A stretch of 64,000 nucleotides of DNA from contig NZ_RBKT01000001.1 in assembly GCF_003633685.1 (NCBI RefSeq), forward strand, positions 5,890,001 to 5,954,000. The letters are read 5' to 3'. Position 1 is the stretch's first letter. Each line of letters starts with the position of its first letter. The position numbers and the translations under genes were made by a program. The stretch is from Micromonospora pisi. GTDB taxonomy: Bacteria > Actinomycetota > Actinomycetes > Mycobacteriales > Micromonosporaceae. This document shows, piece after piece, positions 1 to 8,541 of the stretch. Under the pieces are notes generated by a model that had not been told where the DNA came from, did not search any database, and was given only the letters and a program-made list of their open reading frames with translations.

Positions 1-491
1 TCGCCGCGGGTGAACTGGACGTACTGGTGGCGACCACGGTGGTCGAGGTCGGAGTCGACGTACCGAACGCCACCGTGATGATCGTGCTGGACGCGGACCG
101 GTTCGGCGTCTCCCAACTGCACCAGCTGCGCGGCCGGGTGGGTCGGGGTTCGGCCGCCGGCCTCTGCCTGCTGGTCTCCGAGGCGATGGAGGGTACGCCG
201 GCCCGTGAGCGGCTGGACGCGGTCGCCTCCACTTCGGACGGTTTCCGCCTCGCCGAACTGGACCTGGAGCAGCGCCGCGAGGGGGACGTGCTCGGCGCCA
301 CCCAGTCCGGCCGCCGCTCGCACCTGCGGCTGCTCTCGTTGCTGCGGGACACCGACCTCATCCGGGACGCGCGGGCCGAGGCGATCGCGCTGGTGGAGGG
401 GGATCCGGAGCTGACCGGGCATCCGGCGCTGGCCGCCTCGGTGGCCGCGCTGGTCGACGAGGAGCGGGCGGAGTACCTGGAGAAGGGCTGA
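1..491 (+). CDS. recG: ATP-dependent DNA helicase RecG, C-terminal part (5' end outside window)
   Basis: The reading frame is open from the first base and encodes about the last 160 residues of RecG, the superfamily 2 helicase that remodels stalled forks and Holliday junctions. The segment VATTVVEVGVDVPNATVM is helicase motif V and QLHQLRGRVGRG is motif VI with its arginine fingers. The RecG-typical tail follows, including LAELDLEQRREGDVLGATQSG. The frame ends at TGA 489-491. The next plus-strand gene (rsmD) is 3.3 kb away, because two minus-strand surface-protein genes lie between. Start, wedge domain and Walker A are not in view. Confidence 0.95.
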   Translation, partial: AAGELDVLVATTVVEVGVDVPNATVMIVLDADRFGVSQLHQLRGRVGRGSAAGLCLLVSEAMEGTPARERLDAVASTSDGFRLAELDLEQRREGDVLGATQSGRRSHLRLLSLLRDTDLIRDARAEAIALVEGDPELTGHPALAASVAALVDEERAEYLEKG

Positions 492-590
492 CGGCAGTCG
501 CGACGCGTGGGGCGCGGTCGCAGCGCCCCGGACGGGTTGTGTCACCGCGTCTGTAGGTGTGTCGCCAGTTTTTGGGTGTGGCAAAGCGTC

Positions 591-624
591 GAGGGCGGGC
601 CGACCGGTTGGTCGGCCCGCCCTC
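591..624. terminator. Bidirectional hairpin terminator between recG and surface protein 1
   Basis: Perfect 15-bp inverted repeat (591-605 with 610-624) and a 4-nt GGTT loop. It lies 100 bases after the recG stop and 37 bases past the stop of the converging minus-strand gene, so it can serve both. It has no T-tract, as is usual in actinobacteria. Confidence 0.8.
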
Positions 625-660
625 TGGCGGATCAGTTGTTACTGGCGGAGCGGTTCAGGC

Positions 661-1872
661 TCAGGCGGTGAAGGTCAGCCGGCGACGGCGGGCCACCACG
701 AAGAGCGCCACACCGATGCCGAGCAGGACCAGGGCACCGGCCGCGATGCCACCGGCGGCGGCACCGGTCACCGGCAGGCCACCCCCGCCGCCACCGCAGT
801 TCTCCGGCTTCTCGTCGTTCCAGGCGATCGGCTCGCCGGCCTCGTAGCCCTCGATGTCACCGGTCACGACCAGGCCCTCGCTGCCCGCGAAGGTGACGGT
901 TCCGCTCTTGCCCGGCTCGACGGTCAGCGTCTTCTTGTCACCGCTGTTGGGGGTGAAGATCGCGTTGACCGTCTCACCCTCGGCCGGGTTGTTGATGGTG
1001 AAGGTGAGGTCCTCGCAGGTCGCCTCGTAGGTCGCCTCGATGCAGCTCGCGTCTGCCGTCAATTCCTCGTCGAAGAGCGGCTCGGTCTGGCCCTCGACGG
1101 TCACCTTGACCCTGGTGGCCTTCTCGGCCGGGATCTCGACGACCTTGTCCTTGCCGGGCTCGAGCGTGATCGGCTCGCCGGCGGTTCCGGCGCCGTCGGT
1201 GACGACGAAGACCGCAGCAGCGGTGGCGTCGTCGCCGTTCGCCAGGGTCACGATCGCCGCGCCGTCACAGTCGGTCTCGACGTCCGCCGTCGGCTTGGGT
1301 GCCTTCGGCTGGGTCGGCGGCGTCACCGGGGGAGTCACCGGCGGGGTGGCCGGCGGAGTGGTCGGCGGAGTGGAGGGTTCCGGCGTGACCGGGGGCGTGG
1401 CCGGCGGGGTCGTCGGCGGCGTGGTGATCACGCAGAGGCCGGAGAGCGGTACGTCGTCCCGCTTCCACTGGACGTCGTGCTCGCCGTTTTCCCACTCGGC
1501 CTTGACCTGGAGCGACGCCTTGGTGCTGTCACCCGGGACACGGTGCGTCCCGGAGATCGACCCCTGGGCGTCGTACTTGTAGTCGTCGGTCACCTCGATG
1601 CCCGGAACCTGGACCCGGGTCTGCTGGGTGCCGACCCACTTCTTGGCGATCACGTCGGTGAGCCTGAACTGCTTCACGTTCGCCGGGGCGATGCTCTTGA
1701 CGGTCCACTCGACGACGAACTCGCCGGTGGTGGTGTCGCACTCAGCCTTGCCGACGACCTCACTGTGGTGGGCACTCGCCGGGGCGGCCACGGCCAGCGC
1801 CGCGGCAAGGCCGACAACGCCGGCTCCCAGCACGGCGAGCGGTCGCCGGAGCGACAGCTTGGGACGGATCAC
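661..1872 (-). CDS. LPXTG-anchored cell-wall surface protein (paralog 1)
   Basis: 403-residue secreted protein predicted to be attached to peptidoglycan by a class-type sortase. A basic N-terminus (RPKLSLRRP) and a hydrophobic stretch end in AAPASAHHSE, a signal peptide with an Ala-x-Ala cleavage site. The C-terminus has LPVTG followed by a membrane helix and RRRR, the sortase sorting signal. A Pro/Thr-rich spacer built on TPPATPPVTP units (about residues 145-185) separates an N-terminal beta-rich domain from two later domains with one or two cysteines each. The GTG start at 1872-1870 follows AGGAG by about 5 nt. It is a tandem paralog of 2315-3463: signal peptide, first domain and anchor align. 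Ligand or function is not recognisable, and no sortase is in the window. Confidence 0.85.
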   Translation of the reverse strand: MIRPKLSLRRPLAVLGAGVVGLAAALAVAAPASAHHSEVVGKAECDTTTGEFVVEWTVKSIAPANVKQFRLTDVIAKKWVGTQQTRVQVPGIEVTDDYKYDAQGSISGTHRVPGDSTKASLQVKAEWENGEHDVQWKRDDVPLSGLCVITTPPTTPPATPPVTPEPSTPPTTPPATPPVTPPVTPPTQPKAPKPTADVETDCDGAAIVTLANGDDATAAAVFVVTDGAGTAGEPITLEPGKDKVVEIPAEKATRVKVTVEGQTEPLFDEELTADASCIEATYEATCEDLTFTINNPAEGETVNAIFTPNSGDKKTLTVEPGKSGTVTFAGSEGLVVTGDIEGYEAGEPIAWNDEKPENCGGGGGGLPVTGAAAGGIAAGALVLLGIGVALFVVARRRRLTFTA

Positions 1873-1991
1873 GGGTACTCCTGAGGGGTGAAAGCTTCAG
1901 GGCACGGCGTTGGGGTGACGTGAACGGCCGCTGTCCACATAGGCGCGACCCACGTTGACGCCTCCCCGCCGTCGTACGCCGGCGACAACGC

Positions 1992-2044
1992 ACCGGCACA
2001 GCGCCCGACCTTAGCGATATCAGCCGACGAGGAACAGCCTTGAG
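1992..2044 (-). promoter_or_regulatory. Promoter of LPXTG protein 1 (shared motif with paralog)
   Basis: Read on the minus strand: CTCAAGGC (2044-2037), hexamer TGTTCC (2036-2031), 17-bp spacer, TAAGGT (2013-2008, fits the actinobacterial TANNNT -10), then GCGCTGTGCCGG. The same string of elements, with the same spacing, lies upstream of paralog 2. It predicts a 5' leader of about 130 nt. Confidence 0.55.
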
Positions 2045-2210
2045 CGGGAGTTAAGGATTCCGTTATACATTCGAGATAACTGATATGCCTCGGGTTCCAT
2101 GGAAGTTCTTGCCGGGCAACATTCGGTTGCTCGCCGTACTCCGAGGAATTGCGGCAAGTAGTCGTGACGTATGTCCAAAGTGTGTGCGGATGCATGTGCG
2201 GATGAAAACG

Positions 2211-2248
2211 CTGAGGGCGCGTCGACCGGTTGGTCGACGCGCCCTCAG
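2211..2248 (-). terminator. Hairpin terminator of LPXTG protein 2
   Basis: Perfect 17-bp stem (2211-2227 with 2232-2248) and a GGTT loop, 67 bases past the stop of the 2315-3463 gene. It shares its core and loop with the terminator at 591-624, so the terminators were probably duplicated with the genes. It also insulates the promoter of paralog 1. Confidence 0.8.
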
Positions 2249-2314
2249 ACTCTTGGCGCAGGCCCGGATCCGTTAGCTATCCGGGTTTGTTTCCCGACTG
2301 GCCGTGGATTCGAC

Positions 2315-3463
2315 TCAGGCGGTGAAGCGCATCTTGCGGCGGCGGGCCACCACGAAGAGCGCGATGCCGATGCCCAGCAGCGCGACGGCCGTGGCCGCGA
2401 TGCCACCGGCGGCGGCACCGGTGAGCGGCAACTCGTCGCCCGAGCCACCCGCCTCACCCTTGGTGCAGTCGGCGGGCTTCTCCCAGGCGATCGGCTTGGT
2501 GTCGTCCAGGCCCTTGCCGCTCGGGGTGACCGTGAGGCCCTCCGAGGCGGGGAACTTGACGGTGCCGGTCTTGCCCGGCTCCACGACGAGCTGCTGCGGC
2601 TCACCCTTGCTCGGGGTCAGCGTCAGCTCGACCTTCTCGCCGTCGGCCGGGTTGACGATCTCGAAGACCAGGTCGTCACAGGTCGACTGGTAGCTGCCCG
2701 TCGGCTCGCCCGGCGCGACACAGTCGGCCGGCTCGGCCGGCTTGCCGTCGAAGAGCGGCTTCTCGACGCCCTCGGCCGTCACCTTGAGGTCGCCGGCGTT
2801 CTCGGCCGGGACCTTCACGGTTTCGGACTTGCCCGCCGCCACGGTGACGGTCTTCTTGTAGTCGCCAGCGGCGACGATGGTGAACTTCGCCGGAGCGGTC
2901 GCGTCCTTGCCGTTGCTGACGACCACCTCGACGATCCCGTCACATTCCTGGTTGACGGTCGCGTCCGGCTTCGGGGTCGTCGGCTCCGGCTCGGGCTCCG
3001 GCGCCTTGCAGTTGCCAGCCAGGTCGACGACGTCGCCCTTCGGCTCCTTCTCCGTGTACGTGTTTTTCCACTCCGCCTGCACCGTCAGCGACAGCTGGGT
3101 GGTGTCGCCCGGGTAGCGGAGTTCTTCGGTGTCGAACTTCCCGACGGTGCGCGGGTACTGCGGGTCTTGACCCTTTTCGGTCACCGACACGCCAGGGATG
3201 GTCACGTTCGACGTGATGTCCCCGACCGACTTTTTGGCGTCGACAAGGATGAACCTGTACTTGTCGACCCCCTCGGTGCCAACGTTGTCGATGGTCCAGT
3301 GGCCGACGTACTCACCGGTCTTGACGTCGCAGGCGAACTGGCCTTTGACCTCAGAGTGGTGAGCGCTGGCCGGACCCGCGACGGCCAGCGTCGCGGCGAG
3401 ACCGATGAAGCCGGCCCCGAGGATGGCGAGCGGTCGCCGGAGCGACAGCTTGGGAAGGGACAC
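2315..3463 (-). CDS. LPXTG-anchored cell-wall surface protein (paralog 2)
   Basis: 382-residue secreted, wall-anchored protein. The start is placed at GTG 3463-3461 because it sits 5 nt after AGGAG and begins SLPKLSLRRP, matching paralog 1 exactly; the frame stays open further upstream but without a signal-like sequence. The signal peptide ends in AGPASAHHSE. The C-terminus has LPLTG, a helix and ARRRKMRFTA. Instead of the long TPP repeat of paralog 1 it carries a short acidic/Pro spacer (PEPEPEPTTPKPD, about residue 165). Two domains after the spacer each repeat the pattern of a Cys, a Val/Thr-rich strand set and a short VxPGKxxTV or VAAGKSETV strand. Function is unknown; the sortase is elsewhere. 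Confidence 0.85.
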   Translation of the reverse strand: MSLPKLSLRRPLAILGAGFIGLAATLAVAGPASAHHSEVKGQFACDVKTGEYVGHWTIDNVGTEGVDKYRFILVDAKKSVGDITSNVTIPGVSVTEKGQDPQYPRTVGKFDTEELRYPGDTTQLSLTVQAEWKNTYTEKEPKGDVVDLAGNCKAPEPEPEPTTPKPDATVNQECDGIVEVVVSNGKDATAPAKFTIVAAGDYKKTVTVAAGKSETVKVPAENAGDLKVTAEGVEKPLFDGKPAEPADCVAPGEPTGSYQSTCDDLVFEIVNPADGEKVELTLTPSKGEPQQLVVEPGKTGTVKFPASEGLTVTPSGKGLDDTKPIAWEKPADCTKGEAGGSGDELPLTGAAAGGIAATAVALLGIGIALFVVARRRKMRFTA

Positions 3464-3582
3464 GCGTACTCCTGAGGGGGTTAAAACGTTTTCGCGCGGG
3501 AGACGTGGTGCCCGGGGCGATCGCCGCGAGTGCGGCGCGACCGGCGGGGGCACCACCCCGCACCGTGTGCCGGCAGGGCAGA

Positions 3583-3635
3583 GCCGGCACAGCGCCTGAC
3601 ACTACTGATTCCGGGAGTATTGAGACAGTCTTGAG
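3583..3635 (-). promoter_or_regulatory. Promoter of LPXTG protein 2
   Basis: Minus strand: CTCAAGAC (3635-3628), TGTCTC (3627-3622), 17-bp spacer, TAGTGT (3604-3599), then AGGCGCTGTGCCGG. It is nearly identical in composition and spacing to the promoter at 1992-2044. The distance to the GTG start is again about 130 nt. Confidence 0.55.
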
Positions 3636-3778
3636 ATCATTCGGCCCTCGCTGTTACTGACTTGAGATATTTGATCCACAAGTCGTATCCGGAAGATCTC
3701 TCTCGGTCGACGGGTGGTGTCGCGGAGCCCCCGCTGACCATCGGCGTACCGTCTTGGCGTGGAGAGCGGGAGGTCGTC

Positions 3779-4342
3779 GTGACCCGGATCGTCGCCGGCA
3801 CCCTCGGCGGACGGCGCATCGTCGCCCCGTCGGGCGCGTCCACCCGGCCAACCTCGGACCGGGTACGTGAGGCACTGTTCAGTGCGCTGGACAGCCAACT
3901 GGACCTGGACGGCGCCCGTTTCGCCGACCTCTACGCCGGCTCCGGCGCGGTCGGCCTGGAGGCACTCTCCCGGGGCGCGGCACACGTACTGCTGGTCGAG
4001 GGGGACCCGAAGGCGGCCCGGATCGCCCGGGACAACCTCGCCACCCTGCGGGCCACCCCGGCCGCCCGACTGGTCACCGGAAAGGTCGCCCAGGTGCTCG
4101 CGGCGGGCCCGGACGGCGGCCCGTACGACATCGTCTTCGCCGACCCGCCGTACGCCGTGCCGGACGAGGAGATCACCGCCATGCTGGCCGCCCTGGTCGA
4201 CCGGGACTGGCTGGCTCCGGACGCGGTGGTGGTGGTGGAACGGTCCACCCGTACCGGCCCGGTCGAGTGGGTGCAGGGGATCACTGCCGAGCGCGGCAGG
4301 CGTTACGGCGAGACCACTCTTTGGTACGGTCGTCGATCATGA
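3779..4342 (+). CDS. rsmD: 16S rRNA (guanine966-N2)-methyltransferase RsmD
   Basis: 187-residue SAM-dependent methyltransferase acting on G966 of 16S rRNA during 30S assembly. It starts TRIVAGTLGGRRI, the family N-terminus. The SAM-binding loop is DLYAGSGAVGLEALSRGA (about residues 48-65) and the catalytic N-methylase tetrapeptide is DPPY in FADPPYAV. The frame is open from 3662, but GTG 3779 was chosen because it begins the conserved TRIVAG block and follows GGGAGG by 5 nt. The stop overlaps the coaD start (ATGA), so the two are translationally coupled, as in most actinobacteria. Confidence 0.93.
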   Translation: MTRIVAGTLGGRRIVAPSGASTRPTSDRVREALFSALDSQLDLDGARFADLYAGSGAVGLEALSRGAAHVLLVEGDPKAARIARDNLATLRATPAARLVTGKVAQVLAAGPDGGPYDIVFADPPYAVPDEEITAMLAALVDRDWLAPDAVVVVERSTRTGPVEWVQGITAERGRRYGETTLWYGRRS

Positions 4343-4827
4343 GACGTGCGGTCTGTCCCGGCTCGTTCGATCCGGTCACCAACGGCCATCTCGACATCAT
4401 CGGACGGGCCAGCCGGCTCTTCGACGAGGTGATCGTCGGCGTCCTGATCAACCAGTCCAAGAGCGGGCTCTTCACGGTCGACGAGCGGATCGCGATGCTG
4501 CGCGAGGTGACCTCGGACTACGACAACGTCCGGGTCGAGTCGTTCCGCGGACTGCTGGTGGACTTCTGTCGGGCCCAGCACGCATCGGTCCTGGTCAAGG
4601 GGATCCGGGCGGTGAGTGACTTTGATTACGAGCTGCAGATGGCGCAGATGAACATCGGGCTGGCCGGGGTCGAGACCCTCTTCATGCCGACGAACCCGAC
4701 CTACTCCTTCCTCTCGTCGAGTCTGGTCAAGGACGTCGCCAAGTGGGGTGGTGACGTCTCCCCGCACGTACCCGACCTGGTCCGCCGGGCGCTGCGGGAG
4801 CGGCTGAACTCCACCGCGCCGGCCTGA
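4339..4827 (+). CDS. coaD: Phosphopantetheine adenylyltransferase CoaD
   Basis: 162-residue enzyme that adenylylates 4'-phosphopantetheine to dephospho-CoA, the penultimate step of CoA synthesis. The nucleotidyltransferase signature PGSFDPVTNGHLDII is at residues 8-22 (TxGH-type motif as TNGH), with KGIRAVSDFDYELQMAQMN and the ISSSxxR-like YSFLSSSLVKDVAKWGGDV also present. Length is normal for the bacterial family. The ATG overlaps the rsmD stop. A 216-bp gap, with no further gene seen in it, separates it from the next gene. Confidence 0.96.
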   Translation: MRRAVCPGSFDPVTNGHLDIIGRASRLFDEVIVGVLINQSKSGLFTVDERIAMLREVTSDYDNVRVESFRGLLVDFCRAQHASVLVKGIRAVSDFDYELQMAQMNIGLAGVETLFMPTNPTYSFLSSSLVKDVAKWGGDVSPHVPDLVRRALRERLNSTAPA

Positions 4828-5043
4828 CCGCCGCCTGGCCAGTGGGGGTACTCCCCGGCAGGCAACGGATCGCGGCGTGCGCTTTACTGAGCGTGCCTAC
4901 CGCACCGGCTCCGGTTGTCTGACGCGCCGCGCCGGGCAGTTTGGTCCCCTTGTCCTCCGGGCACCGCATCATTGGTTGAGCAGCGACCCGGTGGTACGCC
5001 GCATCATGTAGGTCGGCAGACGAACGACAGGAGTGAGGTACCG

Positions 5044-5541
5044 GTGGACCCGCTCGACCGCATCGACGATCTCATCAACATCGTGGAGACGGCACGCTCC
5101 GTCCCGATGTCGCGCACGAACTGCATGGTCGACCGGGCGGAGTTCATCGCCGCGCTGGACGAGCTCCGCGCCGAGCTGCCGATCGACCTGCGCCGGGCGG
5201 CCGCGCTGCTCGAGGAGCGGGATAACATCATGGATGCCGGCAAGCGTGAGGCGGACCGGATCATCAGCGAGGGCGAGGCGGAGCACGCCCGGCTGGTGTC
5301 GGTGAACGAGATCACCGTTTCGGCCGAGCACGAGGGTGCCCGGATCATCGCCGAGGCGCGGGCCGAGTCGCAGCGGCTCCGCGCGGAGGTCGACGACTAC
5401 GTCGACACGGCGCTGGCCAACTTCGAGCAGTTCCTCACACGGGCGCTCGCCTCGATCGAACGGGGTCGGGACAAGATGCACGCGTTGCGTGAGATCGGCA
5501 CTTTCGCCGGCGAAGAGAGCGAACGCCCGTTGCCGTTCTGA
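5044..5541 (+). CDS. DivIVA-domain coiled-coil protein, SepIVA-like
   Basis: 165-residue protein, mostly alpha-helical. PLDRIDDLINIVETARSVPMS at the N-terminus contains the pattern of a polar/membrane-curvature-binding DivIVA-like start. A long charged coiled coil follows (about residues 40-140, rich in Glu, Arg and Ala with regular heptads, e.g. READRIISEGEAEHARL). The GTG at 5044 follows AGGAGTG by 8 nt. In mycobacteria the gene of this type beside DUF177 and rnc is sepIVA, a septation factor. The same neighbours here (DUF177, rpmF, plsX, rnc) support that assignment by synteny; the name itself is inference. It is shorter than mycobacterial SepIVA. Confidence 0.75.
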   Translation: MDPLDRIDDLINIVETARSVPMSRTNCMVDRAEFIAALDELRAELPIDLRRAAALLEERDNIMDAGKREADRIISEGEAEHARLVSVNEITVSAEHEGARIIAEARAESQRLRAEVDDYVDTALANFEQFLTRALASIERGRDKMHALREIGTFAGEESERPLPF

Positions 5542-5686
5542 TCGTGACCATTCTGACCCGACGTACGGACCCGGACGGGCACCGCCGGCCAGGGCTGGAG
5601 CGCGCCCGAGGGGTGCCCCGGTTCGACGGCCGAGCCCCTGTCCAGGTAACCTGTTTCGTCGGCCTCCAACAGGCCGGAGTCTGATT

Positions 5687-6250
5687 ATGCCCAAACACTT
5701 GCCAAGCCAACTCGATCCCAGGTCGCCGCTGGTCCTCGACACGAGGGAACTGCCGCGTCGGCCTGGTGCGTTGCGTACGGTCACGCGGGTGGTACCGGCG
5801 CCAGCGGACCTCGGCCTGGAGATGATCGGCGTGCCGGAGGGCACGGACCTGAGCCTCGATCTGAGTCTCCAGTCGGTGTCCGAGGGCGTATACGTCTCCG
5901 GGACCGTCTCCGGGGCCGTGCAGGGCGAGTGTGGTCGCTGCCTGCGCCAGATCGACGACTCGTTGGTCGTCCAGATCCAGGAGCTGTACGCGTACGCGGA
6001 CAGCACCACGGACGAGACGACCGAGGAGGACGAGGTGGGCCGCATGCAGGGCGACCTGATCGACCTGGAGCCGACGTTGCGGGACGCGGTGGTGCTCGCA
6101 CTGCCGACGAACCCGCTGTGCCGGGAGGACTGCCCAGGACTGTGCATCGAGTGTGGGGTGCACTGGGACGAACTGCCGGCTGACCACAGTCACGAGCAGG
6201 TCGACCCGCGCTGGGCGGGCCTGTCGCAACTGACCCGTAAAGAGGAGTAG
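5687..6250 (+). CDS. yceD: DUF177 (YceD-type) 23S rRNA accumulation protein
   Basis: 187-residue DUF177 protein. The family gene sits directly before rpmF in most bacteria and in E. coli is needed for normal 23S rRNA levels. Four cysteine pairs suggest a zinc site: ECGRCLR near residue 83, then CREDCPGLC and CIECG near residues 145-155. The middle is strongly acidic ([12 protein letters not shown]). ATG 5687 follows GGAG by 7 nt; the frame is open further upstream, but that part lacks conserved sequence. Five bases separate it from rpmF, so the two are clearly co-transcribed. Confidence 0.88.
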   Translation: MPKHLPSQLDPRSPLVLDTRELPRRPGALRTVTRVVPAPADLGLEMIGVPEGTDLSLDLSLQSVSEGVYVSGTVSGAVQGECGRCLRQIDDSLVVQIQELYAYADSTTDETTEEDEVGRMQGDLIDLEPTLRDAVVLALPTNPLCREDCPGLCIECGVHWDELPADHSHEQVDPRWAGLSQLTRKEE

Positions 6251-6255
6251 GAACC

Positions 6256-6429
6256 GTGGCCGTCCCGAAGCGCAAGATGTCGCGCAGCAACACCCGGTCC
6301 CGCCGGGCGAACTGGAAGGCTACGGTGGTCGCGACCGTGGCGTGCCCGCAGTGCAAGTCGCCGAAGCTGCCGCACGCGGCGTGCAGCGTCTGCGGCACCT
6401 ACAACGGCCGCCAGGTCCTCGAGGTCTGA
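6256..6429 (+). CDS. rpmF: 50S ribosomal protein L32
   Basis: 57-residue L32. It begins [20 protein letters not shown], the invariant family N-terminus, and carries the zinc-ribbon cysteines [18 protein letters not shown]. The start is GTG 6256; the stop of the upstream DUF177 gene contains the ribosome-binding site (AGGAG). It is the Cys4 (zinc-binding, C+) form. The gene is easily missed because of its size. Confidence 0.97.
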   Translation: MAVPKRKMSRSNTRSRRANWKATVVATVACPQCKSPKLPHAACSVCGTYNGRQVLEV

Positions 6430-6436
6430 CACCGGA

Positions 6437-7570
6437 GTGACGCTCCCGACCCCGGGTCGGGTCGCGCCCACGCCTTGGCGATCGCCCGGTGCACCGGCTC
6501 CCGCCGGCACCAGCCGCAACATGACGGCCGGTGTTCCCGTGGAGCCGGGCACCGTGCGGATCGCCGTCGACCTCCTCGGCGGGGACGGTGCTCCCGCCGT
6601 CGTGGTTGACGGCGCTCTGCGGGCGTTCGGCGCCGATCCTGATCTGCACCTGCTGCTCGTCGGCCCCCCTGAGGCGGCCGACGAGCTGCTGGGCGTCGTA
6701 CACCCGGCAGATCGGGAGCGGATCTCCGTCCGTCCGGTCCAACGGGGCGTCGCGATGACCGACGACCCTCGGCGGCTCAGCCGGGCCGACACCACCGTCC
6801 GCGCGGCGGTGGCCGCGGTCGTCGACCGGACCGCCGACGCGGTCGTCTCCGCCGGTGCCACCGGTGCCACCGTGACCGCCGCCGTACTCGGCTTCGGACG
6901 CTGGCCGGATGTCCGCCGGCCGGCCCTGATCGCCACCATGCCCGCGCTCGCCGGGCCGGTGGTGCTGCTCGACGTCGGCGGTTCGTTCGAGGCCCGACCG
7001 GGCACCCTGGCCCGGCACGCGGTGCTCGGCGCCGCCTACGCCACCGTCGTGCACGGGGTGGCACACCCCCGGGTCGGGCTGCTCTCGGTCGGAACCGAGG
7101 CGGGCAAGGGCGACCGGGCCCGCCGGGCAGCCGACCCCGTACTCACGCTCGCACCATTGCCGCCGGGCGCGCACTACGTCGGTTTGGTCGAGGGGTACGA
7201 CATCACCTCCGGCGACCGCGCCGACGTGATCGTCACCGATGGTTTCACCGGCAACATCCTGCTCAAGGGGATCGAGGGCGCGTACGCCATGGCCGGCGGC
7301 CCGCCGGCCAGCGGAGGGGCGCCCCGGGCCGCCGCCCTGCTCGGCGTGGCCGGTACGGTCGTCGTCTGCCATGGCGCGGCCCGCGACGACGACCTCGCCT
7401 CGGGAATCGCACTCGCCGCCCATCTGTACCGGCGCGGGGCGACCGCGGCGATTTCGGGGCTGCTCGCCGACCACGCCCGGGACGGTCACCTGACCGGCCC
7501 GGGTACGGCCGCTGACGGACCCGGTCGTACGGATCATGGCGCCGACGAGCGGACCGAGGAGACTCCATGA
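6437..7570 (+). CDS. plsX: Phosphate acyltransferase PlsX, divergent
   Basis: 377 residues as drawn. PlsX makes acyl-phosphate from acyl-ACP for phosphatidic acid synthesis. The family frame is clear: [11 protein letters not shown] (usually DxMGGDxAP), [16 protein letters not shown] (usually SAGNTGA), [16 protein letters not shown] (usually LDxGAN), [12 protein letters not shown] (usually LNIGEExxKG) and [20 protein letters not shown]. Several normally invariant active-site residues are therefore changed. Order rpmF-plsX-rnc is canonical. The start is uncertain: GTG 6437 (7 nt after rpmF) or ATG 6521, the latter giving a 349-residue protein that begins close to the conserved block; neither has a good Shine-Dalgarno. 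The C-terminal 30 residues are hydrophilic and unconserved in character. Confidence 0.82.
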   Translation: MTLPTPGRVAPTPWRSPGAPAPAGTSRNMTAGVPVEPGTVRIAVDLLGGDGAPAVVVDGALRAFGADPDLHLLLVGPPEAADELLGVVHPADRERISVRPVQRGVAMTDDPRRLSRADTTVRAAVAAVVDRTADAVVSAGATGATVTAAVLGFGRWPDVRRPALIATMPALAGPVVLLDVGGSFEARPGTLARHAVLGAAYATVVHGVAHPRVGLLSVGTEAGKGDRARRAADPVLTLAPLPPGAHYVGLVEGYDITSGDRADVIVTDGFTGNILLKGIEGAYAMAGGPPASGGAPRAAALLGVAGTVVVCHGAARDDDLASGIALAAHLYRRGATAAISGLLADHARDGHLTGPGTAADGPGRTDHGADERTEETP

Positions 7571-7593
7571 CCGATACCGAGGTAGCCGCATGA
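7567..7593 (+). CDS. Eight-codon coupling mini-ORF between plsX and rnc
   Basis: ATG ACC GAT ... GCA TGA encodes MTDTEVAA. Its ATG overlaps the plsX stop (ATGA, 7567-7570) and its stop overlaps the rnc start (ATGA, 7590-7593). A ribosome could thus step from plsX through the mini-ORF into rnc by termination-reinitiation. This is read directly from the bases; that it is translated is inference. Confidence 0.4.
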   Translation: MTDTEVAA

Positions 7594-8426
7594 GCAACGA
7601 CAAGCGCCGACGCGCCCCGATCGGGTACCTGGAGGCGGCCTTCGGCGTCAGCCTCGACCCGGAGCTGCTGGAGCGGGCGCTGACCCACCGCTCGTTCGCG
7701 TACGAGAACGGTGGCCTGCCGACCAACGAGCGGCTGGAGTTCCTGGGCGACTCGGTGCTCGGCGTGGTGATCACGGCCGCGCTCTTCCACAACCACCCGG
7801 ACCTGCCCGAGGGGCAACTGGCGAAACTGCGCGCGAGCGTGGTGAACATGCGCGCGCTCGCGGACGTCGCCCGTGGCCTGGGGCCGGAAGGGCTCGGCCC
7901 CTACCTCCTGCTCGGCAAGGGGGAGGAGACCACCGGCGGTCGGGACAAGGCGAGCATTCTGGCCGACACGCTGGAGGCCCTGCTCGGCGCGATCTACCTG
8001 CAGTACGGGCTGGACACCGCCGGGATCGTGATCCACCGGCTCTTCGACCCGCTGATGGCGGAGTCGGCCGGACGTGGGGCGGCCCTGGACTGGAAGACCA
8101 GCCTGCAGGAGCTGACCGCAGCGCTCGGGCTCGGGGTGCCGGAGTACCGGATCGACGACACCGGTCCGGACCATGCCAAGACGTTCACCGCCTGGGTGGT
8201 GGTCGCCGGTCGCAGGTACGGCGGCGCCGACGGGCGGAGCAAGAAGGAAGCCGAGCAGCGGGCCGCGGAGACCGCCTGGCGGGTCCTCTCCGAAACGACC
8301 GAAACCGGACCGAGCGGAACCGAGGCGGCGGTGACCGAAACCGCGGAACCGGGCGGACCGGCGGCGACCAGCGGGTCGACAGCCGCGATCTCGGGCGACG
8401 AGGACAGCGGCCGCGACGTCTCCTGA
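7590..8426 (+). CDS. rnc: Ribonuclease III
   Basis: 278-residue double-strand RNA endonuclease for rRNA processing and mRNA decay. The RNase III signature [16 protein letters not shown] is near residues 47-62 with the catalytic Glu/Asp. The second acidic pair is in [16 protein letters not shown] dsRNA-binding domain spans about residues 165-235 ([11 protein letters not shown] to [14 protein letters not shown]). A Glu/Thr/Gly-rich tail of about 45 residues follows and is not part of the fold. ATG 7590 was chosen because it precedes the conserved block, lies 7 nt after GAGG and overlaps the mini-ORF stop. Confidence 0.95.
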   Translation: MSNDKRRRAPIGYLEAAFGVSLDPELLERALTHRSFAYENGGLPTNERLEFLGDSVLGVVITAALFHNHPDLPEGQLAKLRASVVNMRALADVARGLGPEGLGPYLLLGKGEETTGGRDKASILADTLEALLGAIYLQYGLDTAGIVIHRLFDPLMAESAGRGAALDWKTSLQELTAALGLGVPEYRIDDTGPDHAKTFTAWVVVAGRRYGGADGRSKKEAEQRAAETAWRVLSETTETGPSGTEAAVTETAEPGGPAATSGSTAAISGDEDSGRDVS

Positions 8427-8541
8427 GTACGCTCGACGTTCGCGTGCCGTAGCCGCCCGCTGCCGCCGCGAGGAAGCCGACGGCCAGTCAGGTTGCCTCG
8501 GACGTCATCCTGATCGCGCCGTACGAGGTGAGGTTTGCGAA

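Noticed and set aside
1320-1435. Repetitive GGCGGAGTGGTCGGCGG-type stretch considered as a DNA repeat or CRISPR-like array
   Set aside because: It is in frame and encodes the TPP stalk of the LPXTG protein; no spacer structure.
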